The notes: a model not told the origin generated them from the letters alone. Positions 23,701 through 36,381 are shown, counted from the first letter of the stretch. The stretch: DNA of 64,000 nt from Branchiostoma floridae (GCF_000003815.2 NC_049983.1:5039246-5103245), one strand, 5' to 3'. A program made the numbers and translations.

Positions 23701-26700
23701 GTAATATTGCTCCTGTAGGGGATGAACACATTTGTACTCTCCATCCACTTCTTAAGGAAGCACATGCCTTGGTTGCAATACCAAGGGTTTTTGTGCAGCG
23801 TCAGTCGCTTCAGACGTGGTAGTTTGACCATCAGGTTCACAACAGTGAGAGCAGAAGCATTGGTGACCAGGTTGTTGTGCACGTGTAGGAACTCGACTGT
23901 GTTCGGTAAGCTGGTCGGGATGGTTGTCAGTTTGTTCTTCGACAGGTAAAGATATCTGAGGAGACAAATGTACAACGTATATATGTACACATTCATGTAC
24001 ATGCAGATGTATACATACATACATACATACGTGTACATACATACTTACAAACGTGTACATACATACAGGACCGGATCACAGGACTGTGTAATAGGGATCG
24101 CCTTGGTAATGGCAGGGACCCGCGTCGTATGTATAAATAGGGCTTTACAATTAGTGGGTGTAAGTGGATAATTTATATAATATTCTCCTCAGCCATAGTC
24201 CATTTACCGAAACTGTATGGCTTACCTCAGATTGCGCAGTCCGTCAAAGGCATTCCTGTGGATGCTGGCACTGGTGAGACTGTTGTTCTGCATTTGAAGT
24301 ACCTGTAGACTTGGCATCCCAGCAAATGCCCGAGGGCCTATCCTGCTAATGTAGTTACCGTCCAAGTACAGATGGCGAATGGCGGAAGGAAGCCCGTCAG
24401 GAATGGTCTTCAAGCCCGCAAAGGCACAGTCGACGAAGTGGTCTCGGCACCTGCAGCGTGTTGGACAGGGAGGGTGTAAGGCTCTTCCAGGCTGTGATCG
24501 ACCGTCTCCGCTATCCAATGATATTGACACTTTTGTTGGCGTTGTCACAAGGCCACCTGGTGCATGCGTCGGTGTCGGTGGGGTAATAAGTGGAAGGACG
24601 TCCGTTACTGAATGTGTGCGGACCGTCGACTTCGTAACTATGTTTTCAAGTGGAACCGACACATTCATAGCGATCGCCGACCTTTCGGTCATAGCGTACG
24701 TTAACGTCGGCAGTAAGGTCGTCCTGGGTGTTGGTTCCGCTGATATCATCGCTCCACATATGCCTAAAGTATCAACTCGTGAACCCTTAAGACTCCGGGG
24801 GGAACGGCACGTCAGTCTGTGTCGATAGGGAACCTTTACCGACGACGAGCTCATCCATCGTACAAGCCAACAGATCCTGCGGCTGCATGCCCACGGGTTG
24901 TCGTGTAACGTCAGCCATTCCAGCGTGTCAATTCTCCGGAGAAGCCCGGGCGGTATGGCTTTCAATGCGCATCCATTCATCTCAACAGACTTGAGGTATT
25001 TAAGGCCTACAAAGGCCAGAGGGTGAATCCCTCTCAGTCGGATGTTGTCAGACAACAACAGAGTGTGAAGTCTCGGTACCTCGGAGAAGGCCGAAGAAGA
25101 AATGACAAGAATCTGGAGCTCCCGCAAATCCAGATATTCTAACTTATTTGTGCCGACAAATGATAGATAGTTCAGGTTTGAGATGGGGTTGCCACGAAGA
25201 GAAAGTTTCCTGATATTTTGAAGATACCGAATGCCCAACAGTGATCGGTCTGTCAAGTTATTATAGTCCAGAAGTAGCTCCTCTAGTTTCTTCAGGGGGA
25301 CAAAGAGAGCTTTATTAATCACAGTGAGGCCGACATTCTTTAGAAACAGTTGTCGCAAAGACCTGAACTTTGTAAAGGTTCCTGGTGATAATGACGTTAT
25401 TTTGTTTCCTGACAGGTCCAGCTGAGTGAGAGTGTCTGCAGCGCTTGACAGGAACTTCTCGGGAAACACCGTCAGTTCATTGTTGGACAGGAAGAGGCCT
25501 TCCAGACTCTGTAGTCCCTTCAGCGAGTCTGCTGAGAGACGATTGTTCATTATGATGTTGTTGTCAAGGTGAAGCCGACGTAGTTTCCTCATGTTGAGGA
25601 ATGGTCCCTGTGCTATTCCAGATATCTTATTGTTCTGGAGCATCAACAGTTCTGCCTTGTCCGGCAAATCTTCTGGAATGGCTCCCAGGCCGCCGTCAGC
25701 GCAATCCACGCTTGTCCCGAAACATGTACACTTCCCTGGACACGCTGTGTCGGAAATTTCTCTTGCAGCCAGCGCCGCCAGAGCCTGCCACGGCACGGCC
25801 TGATCACTGTCTAGTCGGGTACCAAGTTGACAATACTCGATGATTTTTTGCTTTTCTGATGAGTTAGCCGCTCGGCATGTTAAAGTTTCAGTGTAAGGGA
25901 CGTAAATTTCAGTTGTGTCCAGCGTCTTGTACAGTCTACATATTTCCTGGCGGCATTTCCACGGATTGTCATGCAGAGTCACCCACGACAGGTTCTTGGC
26001 AACAGACAGAGCCTCTGGTGAAAGGGTTCCGAATCCACAGCGATCAAGCTGAAGAGATCTTAGGCTCTGTAGCTTACTGAACGTACCAATGGACACCATT
26101 TTCAGTGTCCTGCTTCCTGACAGAAGGAGGCTGCGCAGCTTTGTGAGGGAAATGAATGCGTTCTCGCTGATAAAGCTGATGTTACTTTCCCTCAAATCTA
26201 AGTATTCTAACATGTTGAGTCCCCGGAATGCACCCGCTGTCAGGTAGGAGATGGGGTTTTGTTTCATAGACAAATACTCCAATGACACGAGTACTCTGAG
26301 TGAAGACGTCGGTACTGTGAACAACTTGTTATCATCCAGGTGAAGCCGGCGGAGACTGAAGAGACCAAGGAAAGCACCAGGGTCGATTCTACTCAGATTG
26401 ACGTTGTTCATCTTCAGTTCCACAAGTGTTGTAAAGTTGACAAACGTTTCGTCAGGAATATCGCCAAATACGTTATCAGACAAGTCTAAGTACTTCAGCC
26501 AGCTGGGAAATTTGTTCACATTTGCTAGGGATTTTAGTGTGTTGTTGTTCAGATAAAGACCCTCTAGTTTCCGCATGGTCTGAAATGCAGAGAAGACAAG
26601 GCAATCATCACAGATTCTGTTATTCTCCAGGTGCAGGTGGACCAGGCTGGTAAGGTCAGACATCCTTCGGGCACTGGGGCGAAGGTCTGAAATATTGTTA

Positions 26701-29700
26701 GCCTGAAGATATAAATGCTTTGTTGAGTTGGAAGCCACTGGAATCATGCTTAACCCAGCCTGTATGCATCTTACCGACGACCCGTAACAGGTACAGCCTG
26801 GTGAGCAGAAACTTCCCTTCCCCGCCTCGACGTCTTCTATGTCATAGTATCTCCTTTGTGATGTCTGAGTTGTTGGAATCGCCGCCGTTACGTTGCCGTC
26901 AGACGGGAAATGTGGCGATGAGGTAATACCATTGTCTGCTGCTTCAGTTGTACCGTGCTCCCCCAGGCCCTGGGACGGCGTTGTTGGTTGAAGTTGCGTG
27001 CTCTGATGCATCGTGGGTTCAGATATCAACGTGATAAAGTCTGTGTAATAAGAGGAAATGGTCGTCAGACGTTGTTCTGTTAATGTTGACATTGTCGTCG
27101 CCTCCGGAAATGTCAGTTCTCTGTCCGCAGTAGATCGTGTAGTTACGAACTCCTGTATCGTCTCCGTCATGCTGTCGTCAATACCATGTTTTCCACCACA
27201 AATACGTCGACTTGCTTCTAGTATCCCCATGTCTTTGAACTTACTCGGAGTTGCACATCGTAAAGACTCAGTGTGAGGTACATCAACCTTTCCGCTTTCA
27301 ATCCACGCCACCATGCTGCAGATGTCCTCGCCGCAGACCCAGGGATTGTTGTGTAGGTAGACTTTGACCAGTCGGGCTTTCTGGAACAGCTGAGTTCCGA
27401 TCAATCCCAGGCTGCAGCCGTGCAGATCTAGAAGTTCGATGTTAGGAAATTTTTCTATTATGTCGTTAGAGAGATGACGTAATTTTGAATTACCCGCCAA
27501 AAGCAAAGAGCGTAGTTCTGGCAGAAAAGGGACATTGATGGATTTTACGTTGGTGTGGCTGATATCAAGGTACTGCAGAGTCTTGAGTTTCCTGAAATTG
27601 TTGGGGTCCAGTTTAACGATTGGGTTGCTGCTTAGATGGAGAATCCTCAAGCTCTTCAGATGCTCATCCCCTAATGCTCGCAAATCATTAGAAATGTCGT
27701 TATGATCCAGAAACAGGGAGTCAAGTCGCGTCAGACCGAAGAACGTGGCAGGTGGAAGCATGGTAATCCCCACCCGTCTGAGCACTAACGACCGCAGGTT
27801 TTTGTATCTCTGAAACACCAGAGTTGGGAGGTTGCCAAGATGGTTGTTGGATAAATCAAGAAGCTCAATGGTTTTAGATAAAACGTCGAACTGGTCATAA
27901 GGAAAGGATGTCAACAAGTTATTGGAAAGGTATAACCCTCTCAGACGTTTAAGACCAAGAAATGAGGTTCTCCGTAGCCCTGAATTAGTAATTCTATTAT
28001 TCCGGAGGTACAAGAACTTTAAGCTTGCCAGATTCTCAAGCGCCTTTTCTGGTATGGAGGCGACGGCCGTGCTTTCTACACGAAGAGAAACAATTGCAGA
28101 AGGTAAGGTCTTGGGTACGGCAAATAAGGACGGGTTACTACAGTCTGCTGATTTGTCATTGCAATGACACACTTCAGGGCACCTATCAGGTGGTCCTACC
28201 AGAACCACAATGTTCGAGTCTGTGTCGGTGTCAGTAGCGTGATTGCCAGTGTCTACAGCTGGACCACGGGTAGGGTGGATATTTGTACTCGCGGCTTCGT
28301 CAGGCACTCCAGGACGTTTTCCCTGGGGAACGTAATTATCACTGGAAGAGGAAGGCTTCAACGTTTCGGTGGAATCCTTTGGTTTAATTATTGGTCTGTA
28401 GTCTGGGACTCCGGTGCGTTCTTTCATGCCTATTACGGTACACATTGTTCCGGCTACTTCTCTGAGTTGCAGTCCTACTGTCTGCAGCGGTGTGGCGCAC
28501 CTCAGATCGTCACCATGTGCACTGGCCACTTCACCACTGTTCAACCATGCCATCATCCAACAAATGTTGACGTCACACGTCCAGGGATTGCCGTTAAGAA
28601 GGACTCGCTGTAATGGCCGCATAGTGGAAAGCGCTTCCCTTGTCAGTGTTTTGATATTGCATTCGTCTAGAGTTAAGTAAGACAGTTGTGGTAGATCACC
28701 GAAAGCATAATCCTCCACTTGCGTAAGTTGACTATTCCCAGACAGAAGTAGGGTCGTAAGTTGTGGCATCCAGCGAAATGATCCCTGCTGTACAGACAAC
28801 AGCCCAGCTTCCCGCATGTCCAAGTCCCTCAGGTTGGAGAGCCCTGAGAAAGAACTGTCAGACAGTGTTGTTATGGGGTTTCCTCTTAACGAGAGGCTCT
28901 TTAACTGGTCAAGGCCTTTGAATATGCCAGACGGGACAGAAGAGAATTTATTGTATGAAAGGTCTAATTCTTTAAGTTGCTGCAATCCCTCAAAGGTTCC
29001 AACTTGGAGACTCCGGATGTTTGTATGTGCCATGGCAAGGTCCTCTAGTTTTGAAAAATGTCTCAAGATTTCCACAGACACGGACGGGATGAGATTCCCC
29101 GACAGATCCAGCTTCCTCAAACCATAAGACACGTGCAATATCTCAGTAGGAAAGGTCCTGAAGAGGTTGTTACGTAAATCAAGGGTCTGAAGGGAAATCA
29201 GACTTGAAAACGAACCGTCATCTATTCTGTCGTTCATTAGGAAATTGCTTTGCAGATATAGCTCTCGGAGTTTGTGGGCGTTTCTGAAGGACTTCACAGT
29301 GATCTTCATCACTTTGTTGTCCTGGATATAAAGTACTTCAGTTGTGGCTGGTATGTTGCGGGGGACTTTCCTGTGCTCTGCTCGTCTACAGTCGACAACT
29401 GTTTCATTACACCCACAGCGAGGCGGGCACACCAGCTGGCCGACATTGGAGTCCGAATACAAAGCGTTGGGCGCGCAGATGATGGTCCGGTCTATCGCCA
29501 TGATCGGCAAGCCCTGGAAGACAGCTGGCTGCTCACACGCTATGTGGGCTTTCTTGGGAACGATCACTTTAGTTACCGTCAGCCAGTCCTTGAGTGAACA
29601 AAGATGGCTACCACAGTTCCACTTGTTGCCGTACAGACTGACTGAAGAAAGCTGGGGGATCTGAAGGAACATTTCAGCATCAATATCTGCAAGGCCACAT

Positions 29701-30758
29701 TGGTGAAGCTCCAGATGCTGAAGGTTAGGAAGGTCGATGAACGAGTTTCTGTCCAGGTGCGTGATTCCCGCATTGTGGGCCAGAGACAGGAATTCCAACT
29801 TCTGAAGTTTCCGAAAGACCCATTTGTTGAACGGTCCCAACTTGGCATGGCTGATGTCAAGAGTTTTTAGTTCTGAGAGTTTGACAAAGGACGTGGAAGC
29901 CAGCTGATCGATTGGATTTCCTGTCAGATAAAGTTCCTCCAAGTAGTCGATTTCAACTAGCGCATCGGTGGGAACACTGGTCAGGTTGTTGAATTCAAGG
30001 CGAAGTTCTTTTAACCTCCACGTCCCCAGGAAAGCGGTGGGGTCAATGCGGGAGATGCCGGCTCTAGTCAGGTCCAAGGACCGCAGGGCCTTGTAGTTGC
30101 TGAAACAAAGCGGTGGTATTGTACCGAGGGTGTTGTCAGACAGGTCCAGACGCCGCAAAGTGTTGGACACAGAGCGCAGGGTGAGCTGGGGCACGGACGT
30201 GAAGGAGTTTCGAGACAAATCTAGAGTGCGAATATTCTTCAATCCGAGAAATGCGTTGGTTGGTATGTTCTGACTTTGCAATCTGTTATTCTCCAGGTTC
30301 AGGACCTCCAGACGTTGGAGCTGTAGAAATGGCAGGCCGGAGATGGCTGAGATGACATTGTTCTGCAGGTCAAGATGTATGAGGGACGGGGGAAGGTTCG
30401 GCGGGACCTTAGTCATGTGGTTGTCCGATAGGTAGAGATATTCCAGATTTGAAATGTTCATAAATGACTTCTCTTCAATGCCGGAGTTACTCAATTTGTT
30501 GTTATCTAAAAGCAGATATTGTAGGCTTTCCGTGGAGGCAAAGGCTGATGCCGGTATGGTGGTGATGTCATTATGGCTGAGGTAGATTCGAGTTACTGAC
30601 GATGGGAGGCCTATTGGAATTGCCGTGAGTGCCTGTTCGGAACATTGCACAGCTCCCTCGCTGCAAAACTGGCACTCCGGGGGACAGCCATGGACACTCC
30701 GGAGCCACTGAGTCACACAGCACACTACGAGGATGATAAAACATCGGGGCACTCTCAT
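20727..30758 (-). CDS. LRR gene A: giant secreted 8-module SLRP-like LRR protein (3,253 aa)
   Basis: Two coding exons: 30758-24226 (6,533 nt) and 23955-20727 (3,229 nt). The donor is CTGAG/gtaag and the acceptor ctcctcag/ATATC, phase 2, and the total of 9,762 nt divides by three. ATG 30758 is chosen because it opens a signal peptide (MRVPRCFIILVVCCVTQW) and sits just after an acceptor (tttgttacag, exon from 30763); the frame upstream of it is intronic. LRRNT caps (CPxxCxC...VDC) start near residues 24, 443, 859, 1317, 1672, 2096, 2338 and 2722. LRRCT caps (NPWxCxxxxCxLxxW) close modules 1-7. Modules 1-5 hold about 12 LRRs each, 6 and 7 are short, and module 8 has 21 LRRs with no LRRCT. Thr/Pro-rich or acidic linkers separate several of the modules. 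There is no membrane segment, so it is probably an extracellular-matrix protein. Its closest familiar relatives are SLRPs; no one-to-one vertebrate orthologue is claimed. Confidence 0.9.
20730..22322 (-). other. terminal LRR module of gene A (21 LRRs as 7 triplets)
   Basis: Residues of about 2722-3253. After the LRRNT (CPSECFCDDFGSVDC) come 21 LRRs in a strict 25-26-20 residue rhythm. The first member has an IPxxxF ending, the second an NxLTxxGI-type ending and the third a short VPxxLP ending. This is the tall-tall-short supermotif of SLRPs. The protein stops nine residues into the next repeat (PDGVEEFNL). One exon encodes the whole module. Confidence 0.85.
22325..22910 (-). other. acidic linker of gene A with Ser-Gly sites
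   Basis: Between LRRCT 7 and LRRNT 8 lie about 190 residues rich in Asp, Ile, His and Pro. It contains SKDSGDNPIVISGEGSDG (about residue 2570), two Ser-Gly pairs in acidic context such as serve for glycosaminoglycan attachment, and several Asp-flanked tyrosines (YGIDYFPDSDID). Modification is inferred, not shown. Confidence 0.6.
23956..24225 (-). other. sole coding-region intron of LRR gene A, with ACAT microsatellite
   Basis: A 270-bp GT-AG intron interrupting module 6 within an LRR (GLRNLR/YLYLS). On the plus strand about 23990-24065 is rich in 'tacatacatacatac' and 'acgtgtacat'. Confidence 0.9.
26800..27180 (-). other. Thr/Ser-rich linker of gene A with acidic tyrosine pair
   Basis: The linker between LRRCT 3 and LRRNT 4 is rich in Thr and Ser, consistent with O-glycosylation. 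It ends in RRYYDIEDVEAGKG (about residue 1303) directly before the LRRNT. Adjacent tyrosines followed by acidic residues resemble the tyrosine-sulfation sites at SLRP N-termini. Confidence 0.55.
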
Positions 30759-30869
30759 CCTACCTGTAACAAATATCAAAAAGAAGACTTAATCAACAAA
30801 AAGAACATAAAATATTAATGAATGAATGAAAGATAACTAAAAAAACACTGGATGGATTGGTTTTAATGC

Positions 30870-31026
30870 TTGGTGTGTTGGTGGGGTGTGACGAAAGCTG
30901 GCTAGCGGCTTTCCTTGCGATTGATACTGCAGCGGAACTTCATGTTTTGATATCTCGTGTTCTGAACAAGCTATGGTCATGTTTGGGCGAATTAGATAGC
31001 TGTTGTGCTCGGGAAGAAGTGGCTTA
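30870..31026 (-). repeat. dispersed repeat fragment (ctagcggc...ctgcagcgg family)
   Basis: Shares 'tactgcagcgga', 'gatatctcg', 'gttctg' and 'gatagct' phrases with plus-strand copies near 37357-37545, 40740-40900 and 41240-41330. It is non-coding and lies just upstream of the 5' part of LRR gene A. Confidence 0.55.
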
Positions 31027-31620
31027 AGTGTATGATTCAGATCTAGCGAGGTTAGCTGCATTTCCTACAAGAACGCCACGTAGTTTAAGGGCACACATGT
31101 TAGCCCCTCAGAGAGTAAGATCTTCTTCATTTGCCTCCTCATTTACACCACGACCTATCACAATTTGGAACAAACTTCCCGTTGAAACCAGAGGGCTGGG
31201 AGCATCAGCCACAAGCCCGTCCGATGTGTCTGCCTTTAAACGAAAACTATCTACATGTATGCAATACCGATTCCGACAAAACTTCAAGCTAGAGCAGGCT
31301 TGCACATGGTCACTAGCATGCTGTTGCGCCTCTTGCCACAAGGCCACGATAATTTTGCCCTATATTATGACTACATGTATATCTATTTCATAGATTTGGA
31401 CTCAATATGAACAAATGTATGTGTGTTGTTAAGTTGATTTATCTTGATTTGAACGTTACATTGATTATGATATCTGTTCTTGTATTTTATGTATATTATG
31501 ATTTGATGTATCATTGTTATGTTTAAGGTATGGCGGCTTCGAAAAGGTGTCTTTTGACACCTGTTCCGCCATACCCTCCAGTGTGGAGAATCCAAATAAA
31601 TAAATAAATAAATAAATAAG
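31027..31620 (+). mobile_element. 5'-truncated non-LTR retrotransposon: C-terminus of reverse-transcriptase ORF plus 3' tail
   Basis: The frame from 31028 to 31393 contains FTPRPITIWNKLPVE and, after a short gap, SPSDVSAFKRKLS. Such 'R-T-I-x-x-W-N-x-L-P ... F-K-x-x-L' motifs are typical of the extreme C-terminus of CR1/jockey-type reverse-transcriptase polyproteins. A 3' UTR-like stretch follows and ends in an AAAT-repeat tail (about 31594-31620). The upstream RT is missing, so the copy is dead on arrival. Confidence 0.75.
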
Positions 31621-31807
31621 TTTGGGTCCTCTAGTTACTAAAGTGGAAATTGCAGGGGCTTTTTTGTAAAAACATTCTGAAGAGGATAACTCAAGAAAGG
31701 AATAACTGATTTTCATGATTTTCAGTATGCAGGTAGACCAAAACGTCGTGACAAGGTGGGGCACTGAGGTTCCCCTATATAACATTTAGAGTTACTTTCA
31801 ATTTTCT

Positions 31808-32707
31808 TCAAACAGTGACTATTTATTAAAGGTAGAGAACGTACCTCCAAATTTTCGATGTCTGTCAGAGTGTCAGTAAATATTGGACGCGGAGAATGGT
31901 CTAGTCTCGATCTCGTGAGAGACTACGAGACTAGACCAGACTTGCGTAGATCATCTGCCCCCTCCCCCGCCTCCTTGCGGAGAATGGGTAGCTCCCAGCC
32001 CTCGTTGCGGTTAAGCTTTGCTCCCTCCAGCTGGATGTGGATAGCCTCATTGATCTTTCTGTGAGCCTTGCGTGCCTCAAGGTCAATGATTTCAATATTA
32101 TCCGAGATAGGCTTGGTAGTAACTAAGTGACGTGGCTGCAGGTGGTGTTGGCTTACCGCGGATTTACTATCCAGATGGTCTAAGGACTTTTGGTGTTCCA
32201 TGGTCCGTTCCCCTAAAGACCTTTCCGTTTCTCCCACATACACCTCACCACAGTCTTCACATGCAACTTTGTAGATAACTCCGCACTTTTCACTGGGCAG
32301 TAAGGGGTCTTTTGGTCTCACAAGGGCATTCCGCAGATTGTAGCCTGGTTTGGAGTAAAGGCTAATATTGTGTTTTGCGAACGCGCGTTTTAATCGTTCT
32401 GTAATGCCTTTCATGTATGGAAGTACGGCACTTGCGGGGGTGCCTTCTCTTCCACGTGACTGTCCTTCAGGGCCCATTCTGGGTAGCCACATTGCCTGAG
32501 AGCTTTGGTTGGGAGCTTCCCAAGTCCTACCTACCCCATCTCCACAATGAGGCGGGGGGAGGGGGCAGATGATCTACGCAAGACTGGTCTAGTTTCGTAG
32601 TCTCTCACGAGATCGAGACCATTCTGCGCGTCCAAGATGTACTGACAGACATCGAAAATTTGGAGGTACGTTCTCTACCTCTAATAAATAGTCACTGTTC
32701 GAAGAAA
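31808..32707 (-). mobile_element. Penelope-like element fragment flanked by inverted repeats
   Basis: The minus-strand frame 32492-31923 (189 codons) has, after KPGYNLRNALVRPKD, the segment GVIYKVACEDCGEVYVGETE followed by R-S-L-G-E-R-T-M-E-H. This is the CxxC plus GIY-YIG endonuclease signature of Penelope-like retroelements. No reverse transcriptase is present. Flanking sequences of about 150 bp (31808-31962 and 32561-32707) are inverted copies sharing 'gtagagaacgtacctccaaa' and 'gatctcgtgagagactac'. PLE terminal repeats are known to occur in inverted as well as direct orientation. Confidence 0.8.
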
Positions 32708-33546
32708 ATTGATAGTAACTGTAAACATACGTGACTGATAAACCTCTTCAACCCTAACATTTAGTTTGGAACTGCAGGGGCATTTTAGTCGTGACACACC
32801 AAATAGGATAATTGAAGAAAGAAACGACCGATTTCCTTCATTTTAGACGTGCAGAAAACTTAGACAAAGATGTTCATAATCATAAACACGTTATTTTATG
32901 CAATTGACGACTTAACTTGCATGATTAATGAGAAATTGTATAATTTCATTGTTTTCCATAAATGGACTTCAATAAATGAAGCATACCAAATATGCAAAAG
33001 AGAAACTTATTTGCAAAAATGGCAAACAGATTAATTATGAATGATAAATGATGGGAATCTTGTACTTGTGACATGTGTAGGTTTGTCAATAATGAACATC
33101 ACCATACATAAATTATGTAAAAGTGTAAGTCATTTGCATAAAATCTATAAAAGCTCTAAATATTTTTGGAGAATGAGGTCGCTGAACTCTAGTTTAGGTT
33201 ACAATATTGTCAGATTCTGTTTTCCTGAAGAATGTGGTTATGTCTGCCCTTTTCAATATGGAGGTTGTGTGAACTAATCCGACGTTTTGTGGTGGCTATA
33301 CTGTGTCGAATGTTTGCAATTTTTGAGTATCTGACCTCGTTATAAGTAGTAATCTGTATGTTCGTAATGTGTTGTTGTTGCGCATTTCTGCCACGGAATT
33401 GGAGGTACATGCCTTTTCAACGTAAGTCGATGGATGGAATAATTTGTGATGAATTTAAGACAGATGACATGGGAGAATGCCAAATGTCGCAAAACCACAT
33501 TCCTCTAATGTCTTGCGGACTCCAGATGCCCAACATTTAGCACCTA
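32708..33546. other. AT-rich intergenic repeats
   Basis: No gene. The block 32700-32880 (ctgcaggggcattttag...) resembles 31630-31800 in the same orientation, suggesting the Penelope fragment landed in an older repeat. Further on are 'attaatgagaaattgtataa' and 'aaagctctaaatatttttgg', phrases that recur at 44930-45780 and near 57400. Confidence 0.55.
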
Positions 33547-34031
33547 AGGCCACAGCAAGTACATTTTATGGATGACATCAGCGCGCTCATTAATTTGCGC
33601 CTGATTTCCTCTTTGGGGATGGTCAGATAGACCAAAATAGGCAAACATGTTGTGTTGAAGCCTGATAATCATACTTGTAGAAGTGACACAAGGGATGTAG
33701 CCATGACTTTAGTTGCAGAAGTGAAACTTGTCGGATTGTTGTAAAAGTGCCACCAATATGGAAGCCTTGAATGTAGTTGCTAGCTTGGCAACTGACACCA
33801 GTGTACCACACTAGTATCACATTTACTACAGTAGTTCACTTCTGTAATGTAGGAATGAATGCCTTGTTAGTTGTGATGCCACGCTTTGTCCGACTTCAAA
33901 TCTTGTTACGACGTTTACGGTGTCTATTTTGAACATATTTTGAATAACACCCATCTTGTGTTATTTTCGCGCTATCTCATTTTTGCACTCTGCATAGGAT
34001 GCCACCCATAAAATTTACTTGCTGTGGCCGA
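33547..34031. repeat. TIR element, GGCCACAGCAAGTAAATT family, copy 2
   Basis: The left end reads ggccacagcaagtacatttt followed by atggatgacatc. The right end reads aaaatttacttgctgtggcc. About 485 bp with no coding capacity, paired with copy 1 at 7234-7673. Confidence 0.7.
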
Positions 34032-34499
34032 ATGTGTCTAGTTGAAGAGAGTCTGCTGATAGATTAATCACAAGGTCCTGACTAGCCCATATAGAAGCCG
34101 GATCAGTGGGTTCACACAGAGCTAAATGTTGTGTTTCGGGGGGGGGGGGGGTGCTATGTCCCAACTAAAAGAACAGGAGCTATTTGACTCATATACATTA
34201 ACTTTGTCTTAGCTTTGTTTCCAATTGGAATCCAAATTGTCTTTAGCTTCACTTTGCACTTGTCTAACAAGGCTAAGTCTCCTATTGGACATCTAAAATT
34301 GTCTTCATTCATAGTTAGAGTATAAAAGATCATTTTTTCCAGATCACTTCAGTGTCACTGACGAAGGATAGTGGATACTATCTAAAATGTCTGACCGTTT
34401 CCAAAACCATATCCAGTTGCTTAAGTAACTACTTTTTGGCGTCTTATTACCTGGATGCCTAACCTACATCGACGTAGCACCAATATACCTATAGAAAAT

Positions 34500-35330
34500 A
34501 ATGACCACAGCATGTACACATATCACTAACTTGCACATGTCACAATGTTGGTATTTCTAAAAATCAAGAACAAAGCATGTCCAGGACAAAAGATACAAAA
34601 AACGCAAATCCTGCTGCAGTACCAAGGTCACACACCAAGGGGCTCAAAGTTGACCTTCGCCTTCGTCTTGCAAACATCTTCCCACATACCAAATATCATT
34701 ACCTTCCATCCAGAGGTTCCTACGTTATGCTGACAAATATCCTGAAACACAGACAAGCACCACATAGACACACACATATAGGGGGGGGGGGGCAAAAACA
34801 ATACCTCCATCTTCCAGGAGGTAAACACAGAGAAGCGTACAGCAGTCTGTCGGTCCGTAGGTTGTTTGATATTTCACGCTACCTGAGAGCAGCACAGTCC
34901 AACCTCCACAAACTCAAGACAGATGTACAAGACTGAAGGGTGCCGGGGTTAAGTCCTCAGTGGCTGTACTGAGGGGTCGATATCCTGCTACAATTCAGCG
35001 TTGTACTGTATTTTAAAGGGCCATCCAATATTTTCAGCTAACAAGGTGACTTGTTACGCCAGCTTTGCCGCATTAGTAATGTCCAAGCAGATGAAAGGAT
35101 CCAGTTTATGACGCAACGTACGTTTTTTAAACATTACCTCAATGAAACAGTGCTTGTCTGGGAAGACGAAGGTCAATGTCAATTTTGAGCCCCTTGGTGT
35201 GTGACCGTGGTACTGCAGCAGACTTTGACTTTTTTGTATGTTTTGTCCTGGACATGCTGTGGACTTGATGTTCAGGGATAACAACATTGCAACATGTACA
35301 AGTTAGTGAAAGGTGTACATAACCATGGCT
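34500..35330. repeat. pair of inverted dispersed-repeat copies
   Basis: At about 34545-34690 the sequence includes 'gcatgtccaggacaaaagat', 'ctgctgcagtaccaaggtca' and 'gggctcaaagttgaccttcg'. At about 35155-35290 the reverse complement appears ('gttttgtcctggacatgctg', 'gaccgtggtactgcagcag'). The open frames reading through both arms are incidental. A short poly-G tract (about 34781) interrupts the left part. Confidence 0.65.
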
Positions 35331-35672
35331 ATATTATCGAAATGTGGAAGTCGTTTGCATAGTCAAAATATTTCATGGAGGTATGGGGCCTACGAACTCT
35401 TGCTTTGAAACACTCCATCTCCGCGCGAATCGGACTCTCCCTCGATGCTTTCTGCAGACTGCATTTTTTTAAAGAATTAATTTAAAGTCGTTAAGGATTT
35501 TATTTAGATTTCAGCCGCAGTGACCCAACAAATACAGTTTAGCAATGTAAAAATAAATACATACAAATATACATTGTATTGAAAGGCCTCTTATTTTTTT
35601 GTTCAAATTTCATCACCCAGGCTAGGGTAGGTCGAACATCACAAAGTATGCACCCCCCCTCCCCCCGTATGG

Positions 35673-36381
35673 CCACGTTGATTAGATTACATGGATGGCT
35701 CTGGCGCGAATCAATTTTTGTCCGTTTCCAAAAAAAATTCTATATTGTTAATCGTAGAAAGCAGCTGCTAGACGAGCAACTATAAGCTGCACGCTAAAAA
35801 AACATATCGGACATATGGATACTAATGTAGAATAACATATTAAATTCTTAAGTCAAGGAAAAGATTTGATGGACCAACTTGAGTCCATAGGACACAATCC
35901 TCCGTGAAGTGTATTCATGGTGTTTGCGATGTGGCTAAAGTGTTAACCACCCTCTTAACTACCAACATGTCAAATGTCAGACCAATCCATCAAAAGGATC
36001 TTGGTTTAGAGGTGTCATGACCTATTTAGCGCCGCCTCAAGCAAGCCAACTATATCAATGACCGGGTCCACAATTCCATAAAGATACGGGTGCTTTCTGA
36101 AATATTCCATTACTTATCTTCTTCTTGTCCATTACTTATACAAACAAAACAACGTGCGTCATCTCACGGCTTTGAGCAGACGACATGCCAAACTATATAT
36201 GGATGCAGCAAATTGTTCGACATACTCTTTTGTCTTTAGACATTTGTTCCTGACTACTAAGATTTAATGATAATGGCTGAGGTATTTACGTCAAACTTAT
36301 TTTTTTTTTATTAGAACGCTCGCATCAGGTTTTGGGTTCCTGGAGGACGCTATCCATATAATCGAATCAACATGACCTAAC
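35673..36381. repeat. TIR element, CATGTTGATT family, copy 2 (~710 bp)
   Basis: The left end reads tggccacgttgattagatta, then catggatggc. The right end reads gctatccatataatcgaatc followed by aacatgacc. The inverted ends are imperfect. No transposase frame is visible. Confidence 0.6.

Noticed and set aside
30759-30779. Upstream extension of gene A (seven residues before ATG 30758)
   Set aside because: It would need a TTG start at 30779, and it lies across a splice acceptor (tttgttacag). The ATG at 30758 directly opens the signal peptide.
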